A stretch of DNA of 64,000 nucleotides from Laburnicola sp. R22_1. Taxonomy: Eukaryota; Ascomycota; Dothideomycetes; Pleosporales; Didymosphaeriaceae. The stretch covers positions 124,001-188,000 of the forward strand of contig JACONQ010000016.1 of assembly GCA_014281115.1 (NCBI GenBank), read 5' to 3'. The notes under the pieces are model-generated. The model did no database searches. It saw only the letters and a program-made list of their open reading frames with translations, and was not told the origin of the DNA. Below, piece by piece: positions 23,401-34,835 of this stretch. Both the position numbers and the translations under genes were made by a program. How positions within the stretch are numbered: the first letter of the stretch is position 1; each line of letters opens with the position of its first letter.

Positions 23401-24350
23401 ACTACAACTCTAGCTTATTTTATTCAATGCGCTAATTATTATCTAAAACTCCTTTAGTACCTAAGCCTCCCTTATTATATAAAATCTCCTTATTATCTAA
23501 AATCCCCTTAGCATCTAAGCCCCCCTTATTATCTAAACCCCCCTTAGTACTTAAGCTCCTAAAGTCTAAGAAACCCTTAAAGTCTATATTCTTATCTATA
23601 ATATTAGAGTTATACCTATCTAGCAGCTTTTAGAAATAAGCCTTAAGCTTCTCTATATTATTCTTAATTTTCTCTTTACACTCTTTATTATTATTCCCCT
23701 TAATATACGCCTTATTGCTATTAAGTATACTATTTTTACTATAGTTAATAAGGTTAGTAGGAGGACTAGGCTTATAGTAATTAATAATTATTAGTAAAGG
23801 TATATAATAAATAAGTGTAATAAACTTATAACTATTCCTTATTAGTAACTATTACTAGCTCCTTAGTAGTTAGACCTATATTACCTACACTATTGCAAAA
23901 GTCCTCCTACTCTTTCTTATTAGCCTTACTCTTAAAGCTATTAGCTTTAAGTTTCCTTAGGTCTGCCTTATATATATTACTATAACTAAAGATTTATTTA
24001 TCTACGCAACTTTGTAGTGTAGAAGGGCCTTTCCCCTTACTAGTAATAATCTTTTACTTAGCTAGGGCTGCTTAGTAGGCCTTTAAATTAACTTTATTCT
24101 TAATCTTATCCTACTTCTTATATATAGCTATTAGTTTTGCTTTTAACTAGTTACCTACTCCTTATTAACTAACTAATATATAATAATAGAATATAATAAT
24201 ATACTACTCTTTTAATTCTTAAAGTAGAACTATATAAGCTCTTCTTTTTTTCTATATAAGCTATTAATACTTTTACACTTTAAAAAGTAGTTAGTAGTTC
24301 TTATTATTATAAAGCTTCTTTTTAAGCTAATATTATATCGCTTAATTAGC
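20460..24350 (-). pseudogene. hAT transposase remnant of element 2
   Basis: The minus strand shows a hAT-type C-terminal dimerisation pattern at about 20590-20770: VKRVFNTSRNIIRD, then HNLAA, then VMFIIANKQFIKLLDSN and a run of acidic residues (IEEDNLEDI). Near 21960-22060 a segment resembling the hAT RIxCxAHxxxL motif can be made out. Stops are very frequent, almost all TAA or TAG. The upstream (right-hand) part toward 24350 is lysine-rich and could be the N-terminal region. Individual boundaries are uncertain, and the family call rests mainly on the 8-bp target duplication and the C-terminal motif. Confidence 0.6.
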
Positions 24351-24410
24351 TAATCTAGTAGAGTCTAGTGCCTTTTTTTTTACTATAGAGTGTATTACAA
24401 GACCTTTATA

Positions 24411-24590
24411 TGTAAGACTGCCGCATGGCTGTATGGTCGGTCCTTAGTTACATAACCTCGGCCGGAATAACCTTATGCCTAGCTTTACCCATACACCTTT
24501 AGGCCCTCGGTCCTCCATAGTAATAACACACCTTTTTTCTTATGGTCAACCCATATTACTATGAATTACTGTGATCTCTACTATCTTACA
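24411..24590 (+). repeat. Left LTR of Copia 1
   Basis: 180 bp, TG...CA. It differs from the right LTR at about 14 positions, all transitions. Confidence 0.93.
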
Positions 24591-24826
24591 GTTATGAGCC
24601 TGGCACAACGCTTATTGCGCACCCTCTAAAACTCCTTACTAGTTAGTCCTACTGCTATATTATCGCTCGCACGGACCAGAGTAGAGTTTTTACAACAATA
24701 ACGCAAAAAGTTATTTGCAAAAACTACAATTACAGTTACTATATAAAACATTATAAGACTCCAAATCATAATAAAAAGCCCACACTAGTGGCTAAACACG
24801 CGAAAAGTTATTGCAAACGCGTTATA

Positions 24827-27800
24827 ATGGCAACGCCAAAGGACGAAAAAGTCATACTAAAAGGGATAGACAACTTTAAACCATGGTACACAGTTTTTAA
24901 ACGTATCGCGCGCACACTACGCGTCCTAAAATACGTCGACCTAGAGACTATAAATCTTGCGGTGCTAAAAGACGTTGAATCCAACCCTAATAAAAACCTC
25001 AACATTGTAGTGTAGAAAGAGAAATACAAGCGCAAATAAGAATGCAAGAAATCACTAAGCAAGCTTAAAAGCCACATTACTAGTATAGTAAGGGATAATA
25101 TACTAATTTCTATGCCTGCCGACTACACTATCGCAGAACAAATCAGGTTCCTTTATAAGAACTACTCAAAACTAATAGTTATAAAATAAGAAGAAGCAGA
25201 CCATTAATATAACAAGGCGAAGAAGTACACGCCTAGTCGCCAGTTAATTAAGAACTAGATAAACAACTTCCAAATTCATCTCAACAAGGCTATTAAACTA
25301 AAGGTTCCAGCTATCTAGGGTTTCGCTCCCTAGCTTAATCTTCTTAAGGTCTTTCACGCTATTAATTTAGGGTTTGCAGTAACAATAAACAAGAAAGTTT
25401 ATAAGGCCTATTTAGCATACGTTAACACAGAACTTAACCCACTAGCTTTAATAGTCTACACTATACTAGCTGTCATTAATCGCGCAGGCGTTGTTGTTAC
25501 ACCAGAGCAACTTATTACAGTCCCTGCACTACTACCGAGTATACCCGACAAGGTATCTGTCGCGGCGCTTATTTAACACTACCGAACAATGCTGTACCTA
25601 CACAGCTCAAACAAGGGCAACATACAAGACACCGCCTATACCGCGCTTAATAGAGCACAGTCTCCTTACTATACAGATATAAGAAATTAGAGCTGTAGCT
25701 CAACGCCTTTAAATAATATAGGAGGACTTTAGAACAATGGGAAGCGCACTAACACTAAGATCGCTAGTGGTTCGCAAAGAAAGCCTTATCCTTGTGGCAA
25801 AGGCGACGCCCACCCAGGTAACCCATAATAGGGAGCTTGTCCATACATCTACACCTAGCTGCAAGGAATTAGGTTTAAAATTAACCTAGCTTGCGTTAAA
25901 GCTATTTAAAGATATAGTGAGGTTACTAGACAGGCTAAGCTACTTAACAAAATACAAATAAGAGAGAAGGCAAAGCAAGATTGCGTTATACCTATAGGTT
26001 ATATCAACGCTAGCGACTAAGCCTCTAATAGAGAATACAAACAGGCACATGTAACAAAATACCTTATAATAAGCAACAAGCGACGTCCAACCTTAGTACT
26101 CTGTCACTCTTAGATTCTTAATTATAGTTTGGACATATATGTCTATAATGAGCCTAATAAGTTTATATAGATTTGTCCTGTAATACTAGGCAAAAGGATT
26201 AGTTATAGAGAAGACTTAGTGGAAATCGCCGCATAGAGTAAATGCGATATCGAAATCTAGACACTAGGTGGACCTATAAGGACTATATTAAGGAACGTTG
26301 CCTTATGTCTAGGCTTTATTACCTCACTAGTGTCGCTCTTAAGGCTTAGAGGAAAAGATATCTACTTTAACTTAGAGCGTGAATGCCTATACACAAAGAA
26401 TAGCACTAAGAATTCTATCTAGGCAATAGTTAAACCTATAGGCTGTCACTATGTTGTAGTGGACTAACGGTCTCCCCTAGCACTACCAGAGGACCACACT
26501 AACAGACCTTTTCTAGCGCTTGCTAATAAAAGGAGCTATAAGAAACCCTCTATTGCACCACTACCTAACCGCACGTTATCTGGTCTTTACGCACACGTCT
26601 TAATAGGCTATGCTAGAGCTAAATTAATAGAGAAACTAAGTTACAACATTGCTGGCATAGCTTTGCTCATATCTCCTCCCTCTAGTATATAAGACTGCGA
26701 ACAATGCAAAGTTAATAAGGCTTTACAGATTATCTTATAGAGATCTAACAAAGAGCACCAACCTACGCGTGTATTTAAAGCTATTGCCATTAATATTATT
26801 GCACTTAACGCCGAATCTCTTGTGGGCAACTAGTATATCTTTTATAGTTACTATCTTATCTCCAAGACCTATATAGTGTATGGCATACCCGATTAATCTA
26901 CGGATGTCCTAGATAGAGTCTTTAAACTCATGGATAGACACATTAAACGCCGCTACAACGCCAGCCTAGTGTTTGTACTAATAGACGGAGAGAGAGCTTA
27001 TAGGTTTTAAAATAACCTTAGTGTAGTTAAGCACTGCAAATAATAAGGCATTACTATACAGCTCTAGTCCCCTAACACTACAGAACAATCAGGCCATATA
27101 GAATAGTTAGGAAAGATGCTAATTACTATGTCTTAATTACTTAGGACTACGTCTAACCTTCCACTTTACCTGTGCGAAGAGATATACATCTATGCGGCAT
27201 ATCTACTCAATTGGACTCCTATTAAATTATTAAACTAGACTACACTATTTAAGGCTGCACATAGCAAACCGCCCTCTATCGCTTATTTACGCATCTATAG
27301 ATATAGAGCATACTACCTTTGCAAGAAGATTCTCTAAATAGATAAGCTTTCCCTAAGGGCGCTTATTAGTTACTTAGTAGGCGTAGACTTACGCAATATC
27401 TACTATATATGGGTACTAAAAGCTGTATCCCGCGGACATAGAGGCAAGGTCATTTGAATAAGGGATGTTACCTTTAATAAAGAACTATTCTTTAGGTCCA
27501 CTAATAAAAAGAGCCTACTTGGCATTTAGTTAGATTAAGCCATTAACAATATTAAGATTAAAGAATTAGAAAGTAAGTAGGAAGATTCTAATAAGGAAGT
27601 ATATAAAGACGCTAAGCTGTCTATTCTTCCTACTAAAACCCTACTTATAGGCAAGAAATTAGGCTAAGCTCATAATGTACACTGTGGCAGAGATGTATAC
27701 CCTTTACTAGTTTCTATAGTTAATTAGACCTCCGCGCCGCCAATATTAGTAACAGCTACACTACCGACGCCCTCTTAGTTCTCTACGTCCCCTACACCTA

Positions 27801-29640
27801 TATTAATGGGACCTCCTGCACAAAGAAAGCGATATAGGACTAATACCTATCTCTAAACTACTAACGTATTACCTAAACGCACACGAAATTCTGCTGCCAA
27901 CGCTATCTAGACTTATTAGAACACATTCGCGTCGGCCTTACTACTAGACAAAGTGCCCTAATTAATCGCACTATCACGGCGAGTCCACAGAGACCAGCTT
28001 CCGCCCCTGCCTTAATTTTAGAATAATGTCCTAAAACTCCCTATATAGTTTAGAGAAGGCTTTATGGCAGCTGCGAAGAAGGAGCTAAATACTATCGCTA
28101 GAAAGGAGACATATACTAAGATTCCGCTCTTAGAGCTTCCTCTAAGCACTAAAGTCTTGCCACTTATATAGGTCTTTATATACAAATTTAATTAAGACTA
28201 TCTAGCTAAGTTTAAAATAAGGATTGTTGTGAGAGGAGACTTGCAGACTATTATAGGTGACACCTATACTGCTACTCTTACTATATGAATATTCCGCGCT
28301 CTTATAGTAATTGCCGCCTACTTTAATATAGACATACGTTAATACAACGCTGTTAATGCTTTTACCAATACTAAACTCCCCGAACCTATTTACACCTTTT
28401 AACTAGAAGGTTTCTATAACGGCGGGCACTACTAGCAACTTTATCGCGCCCTTTATGGCCTCAAGACGTTACTACTACTCTGGTACGAAGACTTTACAAC
28501 TACACTTAAGAGCTTTGGTCTATTACTAGTACTTAACGCACCCTGTCTATAGAGAGACGACTACATTATCGTCTTCTTTTACGTGGACGATATTATTACT
28601 ATGGCCCTTTTAGGTTATTTATTCTTCCTTAACACCTTTAAACGCAAGCTTATTAAACAGTATAAAATCACCGACTTGCAAGGCTAAGAGAACTCTACTT
28701 TCTATAGTATTACCACACATAAAGATCGCGATAATAGTTATCTTTAGTTGTCACAATATGACTATATCTAGAAAATCTACGCTAAATACCCAGCACCTTA
28801 AAAGTTGTCCTGGACTAAGGCACCTACTTTACCTCTACCTTTTAAGGAGCTTGTACTATTAACAGAGTCTAAGAATAAGGACGCATCTTATTATTACTTC
28901 TAGATAGTTAAATCTATTAGCTACGCCGCTAGTGCTACACGTCCAGATATTACCAAAGCTTATTTAAAATTGGCTAAATTCCTTACTAACCCTAGCCCTA
29001 AACACTTATTAGCTACATATTAGTGCCTCGCATACCTATATTACTCCTAGAACCTGGCACTGCACTACTCTATAGACTACACTACTCCGCATCTCTATTA
29101 AAAAGATACTAAAGAGACTAACTTCTATGGCGCAACTAATGCGTCTTATGCTAATTATAAGGCAACCCGCAAGTCCTTACAAGGCTATATCTTCTTCCTA
29201 TTTAGTAGTCCAATTAACTAGAAAGCAACGCTCTAACGCTGCGTTATTAAGTTAACTACTAAAGCCAAACTCATCTTACTCTCTATAGGGTACACTAAGT
29301 ACTACTAGTGGTCTAGGATCTTTAATAATCTCTACCTAGACTTTAAGGAACCACCCTTTATATACTATAATAATAAATAGACAATTTGTCTACTAGTTAT
29401 AAAGTCCCCTTAGCTAAAGACAACCCTTTAACACGTAAATATACACTACTATTAGTTATAGGAATAGGCACTATAAGAAACTATTACTCCCGCTTATATT
29501 AAAACTAACTCTTAGCCCGCTAACAGCCTTACAAAACTTCTACCTAAATAGAAGTATTAGGAATAGTTAAAGCTCTTACAACTTAAGCCTATTCCAAAGC
29601 AGATTATAGGTAAATAAGTAGAGTCTTTAAGCTCTTACAC
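24827..29640 (+). pseudogene. Copia 1 gag-pol (RIP-degraded)
   Basis: Starts at ATG 24827 (MATPKDEKVILKGIDNFKPW, a gag-like N-terminus). Downstream are a cysteine-bearing segment PYPCGKGDAHPG, an integrase C-terminal region near 27400-27560, reverse transcriptase with FYVDDIITMALLG (near 28579-28620), and an RNase H/Copia C-terminus with FYGATNASYANYKATRKSLQ (near 29125). Integrase before RT identifies Copia. There are dozens of in-frame TAG and TAA codons, most at positions where Gln or Trp is expected. Confidence 0.85.
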
Positions 29641-29840
29641 CTCTGCGACCTTATAGTAAAATATTAGCAGTTTAGGTGACCTATAAATCTTACCCTATCC
29701 CTGCGCCTATAGTCTCTAGAATCACTGTGTTTTACTATCTTAATAAGGCCTATAGCTACGCGCTCCTCTAGTCTAATACTCCTCCATCTCTACATATTAA
29801 TAAGGCATATGGCCACGCGCCCCTCTAGTCTAATATTGCC
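29640..29840 (+). repeat. Copia 1 internal repeat cluster, left
   Basis: Contains two copies of a unit of about 39 bases (29741-29779 and 29798-29836) with core GCGCCCCTCTAGTCTAATA, preceded by GTTTAGGTGACCTATAAATC. Related copies lie at 30430-30605. Confidence 0.8.
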
Positions 29841-29889
29841 CCTAAGCACTGCTCTGTTCCAGCACCCTACTTTTCCTATATTTTATAGT

Positions 29890-30420
29890 AACAAGACCTT
29901 ACACGCATTGTATTATAGCTCTAGTAAGAAGAATCTTAACATCTAACGCAAAGCACTATCTATTAAGAAGTTAATAATAGCTAATAACTGTCTACACCTA
30001 GGTGGATTAGCTACCTATCCTATAGATTAGTTCCCTTAGTACCTACACACCTAAGACACAAGTCTAGGTATTAGCAAGGAGTTCTGTCTCCTTGTGCTAG
30101 CGCAGCTATATAGAGTGGTTCTGCCCACTTACGCTAAAGTTAATTACACTAGAGTTATTAAGACGGCTTATATTAATAACAAACATAGGCAGATCTTAGC
30201 ACTAGACTAGAACCTACCTTTTCTTATTTTAAGACCAGACTCTTCTATAAGGTACGCCCTTACTTGCTGGCCTAGCTATATAGAATAGTTATAATTGTTT
30301 ACGCTAGTACCTAGGCAGACTGCTTTCTTATAGTAATTTTATATTAAAATAGACCTAATCTACTATTATAAGCTATATGCTAAGGACACTTAGACGCTAA
30401 CCTACATACAGACAGCTTAG
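29890..30420 (+). pseudogene. Additional reading frame downstream of pol in Copia 1
   Basis: A single frame of 177 codons, broken only by about ten TAA/TAG codons and no TGA, reads in the same direction as gag-pol. Between the stops the sequence looks coding, for example YSSSKKNLNI, EFCLLVLAQLYRVVLPTYAK and YALTCWPSYIE. I recognise no family. It sits in the place where some LTR elements carry an extra (env-like or captured) gene and is bracketed by direct repeats at 29640-29840 and 30430-30605. I cannot exclude a nested insertion or a chance low-stop frame. Confidence 0.45.
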
Positions 30421-30429
30421 GTAACTTAT

Positions 30430-30605
30430 TAGTCTCACCCTATCCTAGCGGTTTAGGTAACTAATAAATCTCACTTCATCCTTGCACTCACAGTCCACAA
30501 AATCACTGTGTTTCACACTATTAATAAGGCATATAGCCACGCGCCCCTCTAGTCTAATACCATATTAATAAGGCATATGGCTACGCGCCCCTCTAGTCTA
30601 ACACC
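30430..30605 (+). repeat. Copia 1 internal repeat cluster, right
   Basis: Two further copies (30522-30560 and 30566-30604) of the 39-base unit with core GCGCCCCTCTAGTCTAA, preceded by GTTTAGGTAACTAATAAATC. Confidence 0.8.
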
Positions 30606-30831
30606 TTTTAGCTCACTCACACCGTTGTCACAGTGTTTTAGGGTAACTTTTATGGCAAGCAGCCTATATAAGAACCTGCTAACAGCTCCTTTTTCTTCCC
30701 CTCACTAAGGTTAGGAGTTGTTTATTGCCTGTCGCGCCATTTTAACTTTATCTCTTATTGCCACGCATACCTGTTTTGACTTAGAACCTGGCATCTCTTA
30801 GATTACCACTATTGGCAATTTGAAGGGGGTG

Positions 30832-31011
30832 TGTAAGACTGCCGCATGGCTGTATAGTCAGTCCTTGGTTACATAACCTCGGCCGGAATAACCTTATGCC
30901 TAGCCTCACCCATACACCTTCAGGCCCTTGGTCCTCCATAGTAATGACACACCTCTTTTCTCATGGTTAACCCATATTACTATGAATTACTGTAATCTCC
31001 ACTATCTTATA
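30832..31011 (+). repeat. Right LTR of Copia 1
   Basis: 180 bp. Its terminal CA has become TA, consistent with RIP. Confidence 0.93.
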
Positions 31012-31527
31012 TTATATAATAGTTTAGGCGCTATTACTAAGTGCACCTTTAAATAGCACTTTATAGTTAGTAGAATAACTTTTTTAAGAGCTATCTTATC
31101 TATAATATAAAAGAATAGTACTAACCTTTATATTTCTAGATATAAAGCCCTATTTATATTAGTATATAGTGTAATAAAAGGCTATAATTACTAGGTACCT
31201 TAATAAGACCCTTCTACTTATTACGCTTAAGATTTGCTAGTATTTATAGGCCACTACTTAAAAGGCTCTTTCTTAATAGACGCTATAGTATAGAGTGTAA
31301 TAATAGTATATAATAACTATAGTTAATATTTTAAAGATAATAAAAATATTATTATTATTATAAAAAGTAGCTATAGGAGCCTGTGCGCATAAGCAAGGCG
31401 CTAATAATACTAGCGTGTTTTTTTACTTACCTTGCTGCCTACTTAGCTACTCTATCTTACTACTCTTCTAGCTACTTTTTTAATACTCTATAGTCTTAAC
31501 TACTATATAACCTTAATTTTTAAAATA

Positions 31528-32066
31528 ATAGTACGCACTAGGCTAGCTAAATACTCTAAACTAGTTACTAGTAAATCTTAAGTAAAAAAGAAGAAGTCGC
31601 TAGCTACTAAGGCTACGCGAAAGGCGCCTTGTAAAACACTGCCTACTACACTAAAAAGTAAGTACTACTAGAAGCTAAATAGTATATTATTATAGCTATT
31701 TATTATATATATTTTAATAATATATAGCTATTACGCTTAGGAAATTAAAAGTACTAAAAGAGTATTAAGCCCCTTATTAGAAAAATGCTATTTTGCCGCC
31801 TTATTAAGGAAATAGCGCAAGATAATAATAAGAAAGATCTGCGCTTTTAGTCTACTATGCTAGCTGCTCTCTAAGAGGTAATAGAGGCTTTTCTAGTTAG
31901 AATATTTAAAGGTATTTCTTTATACTATTTTACTTCTACTATAAAATAAATACTAATACCTCTAGATACTAATATTAACGCTATTTATATAAAATAGGTT
32001 ACTATATAGGCTAAGAATATACAGCTAGTAAATAGGTACTATAAGAAGTATATAGATACTAGATAA
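31528..32066 (+). pseudogene. Histone H3-like gene carried by hAT element 2
   Basis: Three exons can be laid out: 31528-31681, 31728-31911 and 31966-32066. Introns are 46 bases (GTATAT...TATATAG) and 54 bases (GTATTT, branch point TACTAATAC, CTCTAG). The product reads as histone H3. The tail contains SLATKATRK (H3: QLATKAARK) and then TITLR (H3: TVALR). Next come KY*KSIKPLIRKMLFCRLI and KEIAQDNNKKDLRF*S (H3: EIAQDFKTDLRFQS), then ALQEVIEAFLVRIF with the second Gln lost to TAA. The splice junction restores FKDTNINAIYIK (H3: FEDTNLCAIHAK), followed by VTI and AKNIQL (H3: PKDIQL). The loop between the first two core helices is one residue longer than in H3 and the tail about six longer; total about 146 codons against 136. 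Damage: the start codon reads ATA, internal stops are all TAG or TAA, and two bases are missing around 31738-31752. An upstream donor at 31658 (GTAAGT) is a second option for intron 1. Confidence 0.82.
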
Positions 32067-32267
32067 ATAGTAAGGCGCTTAGTTAGGTTTAGAATAGCTA
32101 GGCGCTTAATTAGGTTTAATATATGTGTTTAACACTAAAGCTATACTTTTAGTATAATAAGTAAATATAATAATTGCTACTATAATAATAAGGATATTTT
32201 TTATAGTAATTTACTATTAAAATTGCATACAGCTAATAAAAAAATATAATTAGTTAGACCTAATATA

Positions 32268-32418
32268 ACCTAGTCTATATAACTCTAACCTAACCTATAG
32301 CCTATACGATTCTAACTTAACTTATACCTATTACTAGCGCAAAATCTATGGGTAGAGATTGGGTTGGGATTAAGGTCTTATATAAGGGAATCTAACCCCA
32401 ACCTAACCTATATCTATT
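32268..32418 (-). repeat. Right subterminal repeats of hAT element 2
   Basis: Inverted counterpart of 20112-20290: units with CTAACCTAACCTATA and TATAACTCTAACC. Confidence 0.75.
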
Positions 32419-33110
32419 TGCCAGCCTAGTTAATTAACAACATATATATTTTTTTAAAATTAGAAGACGTTTTTATAAATTAAGAAATTACTTTAACTAC
32501 TTATAGCTTAATAATATAAAGAAATAGTTAGCGTACTAAATACCTTTTTTAACTCTTTTTTTAGTTTAAGGTTAAAGTAAATTAAGATAGAAGGTTATTA
32601 TATACCACTATATATAGTACCTAATATCTATAAGCTTTTAGTTCTAACGTAAAGTTTACTTATACTATATATAGTATACCTAGCTTATTACTACTACTAT
32701 TATTAGTTATCTACGTTCGCGCCGCTACGTGGCATACTTACTTAGATAAGCTAACTTAATAGTAATAATAGTAATAATAGCTAGAAGAATCTTATAAATT
32801 TATATAATACTTTTATTACACTAGAGCTTATTAATAAATACTTTATTCTTTATCTTTTGCCTTTCCTTTTAGATTTAGTTACTAATAAAGAGTAATTATA
32901 TCTACTAAAGTAGGAATTTAACGTTGCAGTCCTTTGTAAACTAGATAAGCTACTAATCTAACTAGTACACTAGAACTACTTTATAGATAGTTAAATATAT
33001 CTATCTCTTATACTAGATAAGTATCTAATAAATAGAATAGAACTTTAGCATAGTTACTTTAAGAATAGTATTATAAATCTTTAGTGTATACTCTTTAGTA
33101 TTAGTAAGTA

Positions 33111-34344
33111 TTAAATATCTTTATTGTGTAGAGATTCTAACTAAGATTAAGTTTGCACTATATATAGAGAGAAGTAAAATAAAAGGCACTAAAATCTAGT
33201 ACCTAGTATATAGTAGTAGTAATAAAGTATATATAAAATAATAATAATTTTATTATTAACTTTCTTTATAGCAGTATTATTAATAGTAGTTAATAGATAG
33301 TCTACTATCTAGTATAACTAAGTTATATATTATCTCTTAACTAGTAGACTATTAGAAAGCTGCAGTAGACTATAGAGTCGCAACTATAGAAGTAGTATAG
33401 GTAATAGGACACTTAACTATAGTTTAGTTATTATATTTATAATCTAGTAGCTATAGTATAACTATAGTTCGCTATATATACAGCGTATAAAGTCTGCCTA
33501 CTCTTATAATATTAGCGACATCTAGTATACTAAATTTTTATCTTTAATGTATAACTACTACTACTATCTTTTAAATTTAGCTCTTTATTTATTATATCTA
33601 GCAACGTAATAATATTCTAGTAGCCTAACTATACTACTTCTTTTATATAGAGCAGTATAGCTATAGTAGAGTTCTAAGAGTATATAGAGGATTAGCTAGG
33701 TAAAGTTAAAGATAATTTCTAGAGATTTAGTAATCTTATATAGTAAGTAGAATTATTAAAGGGGCCTTTTAATCTTAATATCTTTAATAACACTTAGCCC
33801 TAGCTATTTAGGCCCTATTAGCTAGTTTTATAACTTTAGATCCTAGAGTGCAAAGTACTTCTTTAGTATTTAGATAGAGAGTTAAGTTAGTTGTTTATAC
33901 TGCAATAATATAATAAAGTAAAGGCGTTACTAAAAAAGCTTAAAGATAAAGACTAGTAAAGTAAAGGTATAAGGTAGCTACTAGATAATAAGTAGTAGTT
34001 TTTTAAGAACTATAGAAGTTTAAAAGCGTAGCTATAGCGTAAAAAGTTTATAAATATAGTAGTAATTATCTAGGATACTATTAAGGCGGGGAACTGCAAC
34101 TAAGTAATAAGGGTAAGAGGAAGTAGTAGTATTAAGAGTATAGAGGAGATAGGTAGTGGCAAGATTCTAGAAGAGCGGAATATAGCTTACTAGTTGCGAG
34201 GGAAAATCTACTATAGGAGAGAGTTAATAAAATAGTTAGGTTAGTTACTATTATAATTGTTATTATTATTATTATCATAGTAAAAAAATTATTAAAAAAT
34301 TATTAATTACGTAATATAGTAGTTAGTTAAATAGCCGGCTAGTG
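33111..34344. mobile_element. Unidentified 1.23 kb insertion in X copy 2
   Basis: Flanked by a direct 10-11-bp duplication TTAGTAAGTA(T) (33101-33110 and 34345-34354) that is single in X copy 1. Its first 190 bases are shared with the short element at 35157-35341. I see no terminal inverted repeats, no TG...CA ends and no recognisable domain. A plus-strand stretch near 33780-34220 is rich in TAG/TAA where Gln might have stood. Confidence 0.65.
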
Positions 34345-34509
34345 TTAGTAAGTATATTAGTATTAGACAATTTAGAGTTAATACTTAAGTAGATAGTAGG
34401 GTATAGAGAGATAGTAGAAGATTTATTAAGAATAACCTTAATATAGTAATAATATAATAGATACATATTTAGTATATATTAATCTTATCCTACTTATAAG
34501 AAATAGTAT

Positions 34510-34632
34510 GTGGCGTTAAATTAACTACCTAGAAGTAGCACAATAAAGGCTTTTATCTTAAATAATATAACAAAAAAGTAGAGCCTCCTACTTAGTAATT
34601 AAAAAGAGCGTGAAAAAGGTAATTATAAAAAA
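34510..34632 (+). mobile_element. Short repeat R, copy 7: free-standing insertion with 14-bp target duplication
   Basis: 123 bp starting GTGGCGTTAAATTAACTACC and ending in six A residues. It is flanked on both sides by ATAAGAAATAGTAT (34496-34509 and 34633-34646). X copy 1 has this target only once. A short element with a long target duplication and an A-rich end is what a SINE-like retroposon would leave. Confidence 0.75.
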
Positions 34633-34835
34633 ATAAGAAATAGTATATACCTATTAATATATTAACTTATATTATTTGCAATAATTAGAATAGTAAAAAA
34701 AGAGAGAATAACTATAGTATAGCGGCGCCAAAGTTTTATTTCTTTTCTACTAAAGTTCTAAGTAGCTTCTTTATAAAAAATTTGCTTATAGAAGTCTCTG
34801 CGCTAAGACTTGCTTAGCGAGTTTAAACACGCTTT

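Larger units (their letters stand above)
24411..31011 (+). mobile_element. Copia LTR retrotransposon 1 (6601 bp), inside hAT element 2
   Basis: Two 180-bp LTRs (24411-24590 and 30832-31011) start TGTAAGACTGCC and end CTATCTTACA (left) or CTATCTTATA (right). A perfect 5-bp duplication TTATA flanks the element (24406-24410 and 31012-31016). A purine-rich GAAGGGGGTG tract precedes the right LTR. The domain order (gag, integrase, reverse transcriptase, RNase H) is that of Ty1/Copia. About 1.2 kb of extra sequence lies between RNase H and the right LTR. Confidence 0.93.
20087..32428 (-). mobile_element. hAT transposon 2 (net 5.7 kb) with nested Copia and histone H3-like gene
   Basis: The ends are TAGGCTAGTAAATAG (left) and its inverted counterpart CTATTTGCCAGCCTA (right); they match at 13 of 15 bases and both differences are transitions. 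A perfect 8-bp target duplication GTTAATTA flanks the element (20079-20086 and 32429-32436). Removing the nested Copia element 1 with one copy of its 5-bp duplication leaves about 5736 bp. Both ends carry subterminal repeats of a GGTTAGGTTAGAGT type. The transposase remnant reads leftward, and a histone H3-like gene reads rightward near the right end. RIP damage is very heavy. Confidence 0.88.

Noticed and set aside
29640..30605. CRISPR array from the regularly spaced 39-base repeats in Copia 1
   Set aside because: Only two copies per cluster with unequal spacing, inside a retrotransposon in a eukaryotic genome.
31528..32066. Assignment of the H3-like gene specifically to CENP-A/CenH3
   Set aside because: The loop is only one residue longer than in H3 and the core is closer to canonical H3 in several motifs; RIP changes make a firm call impossible by eye.
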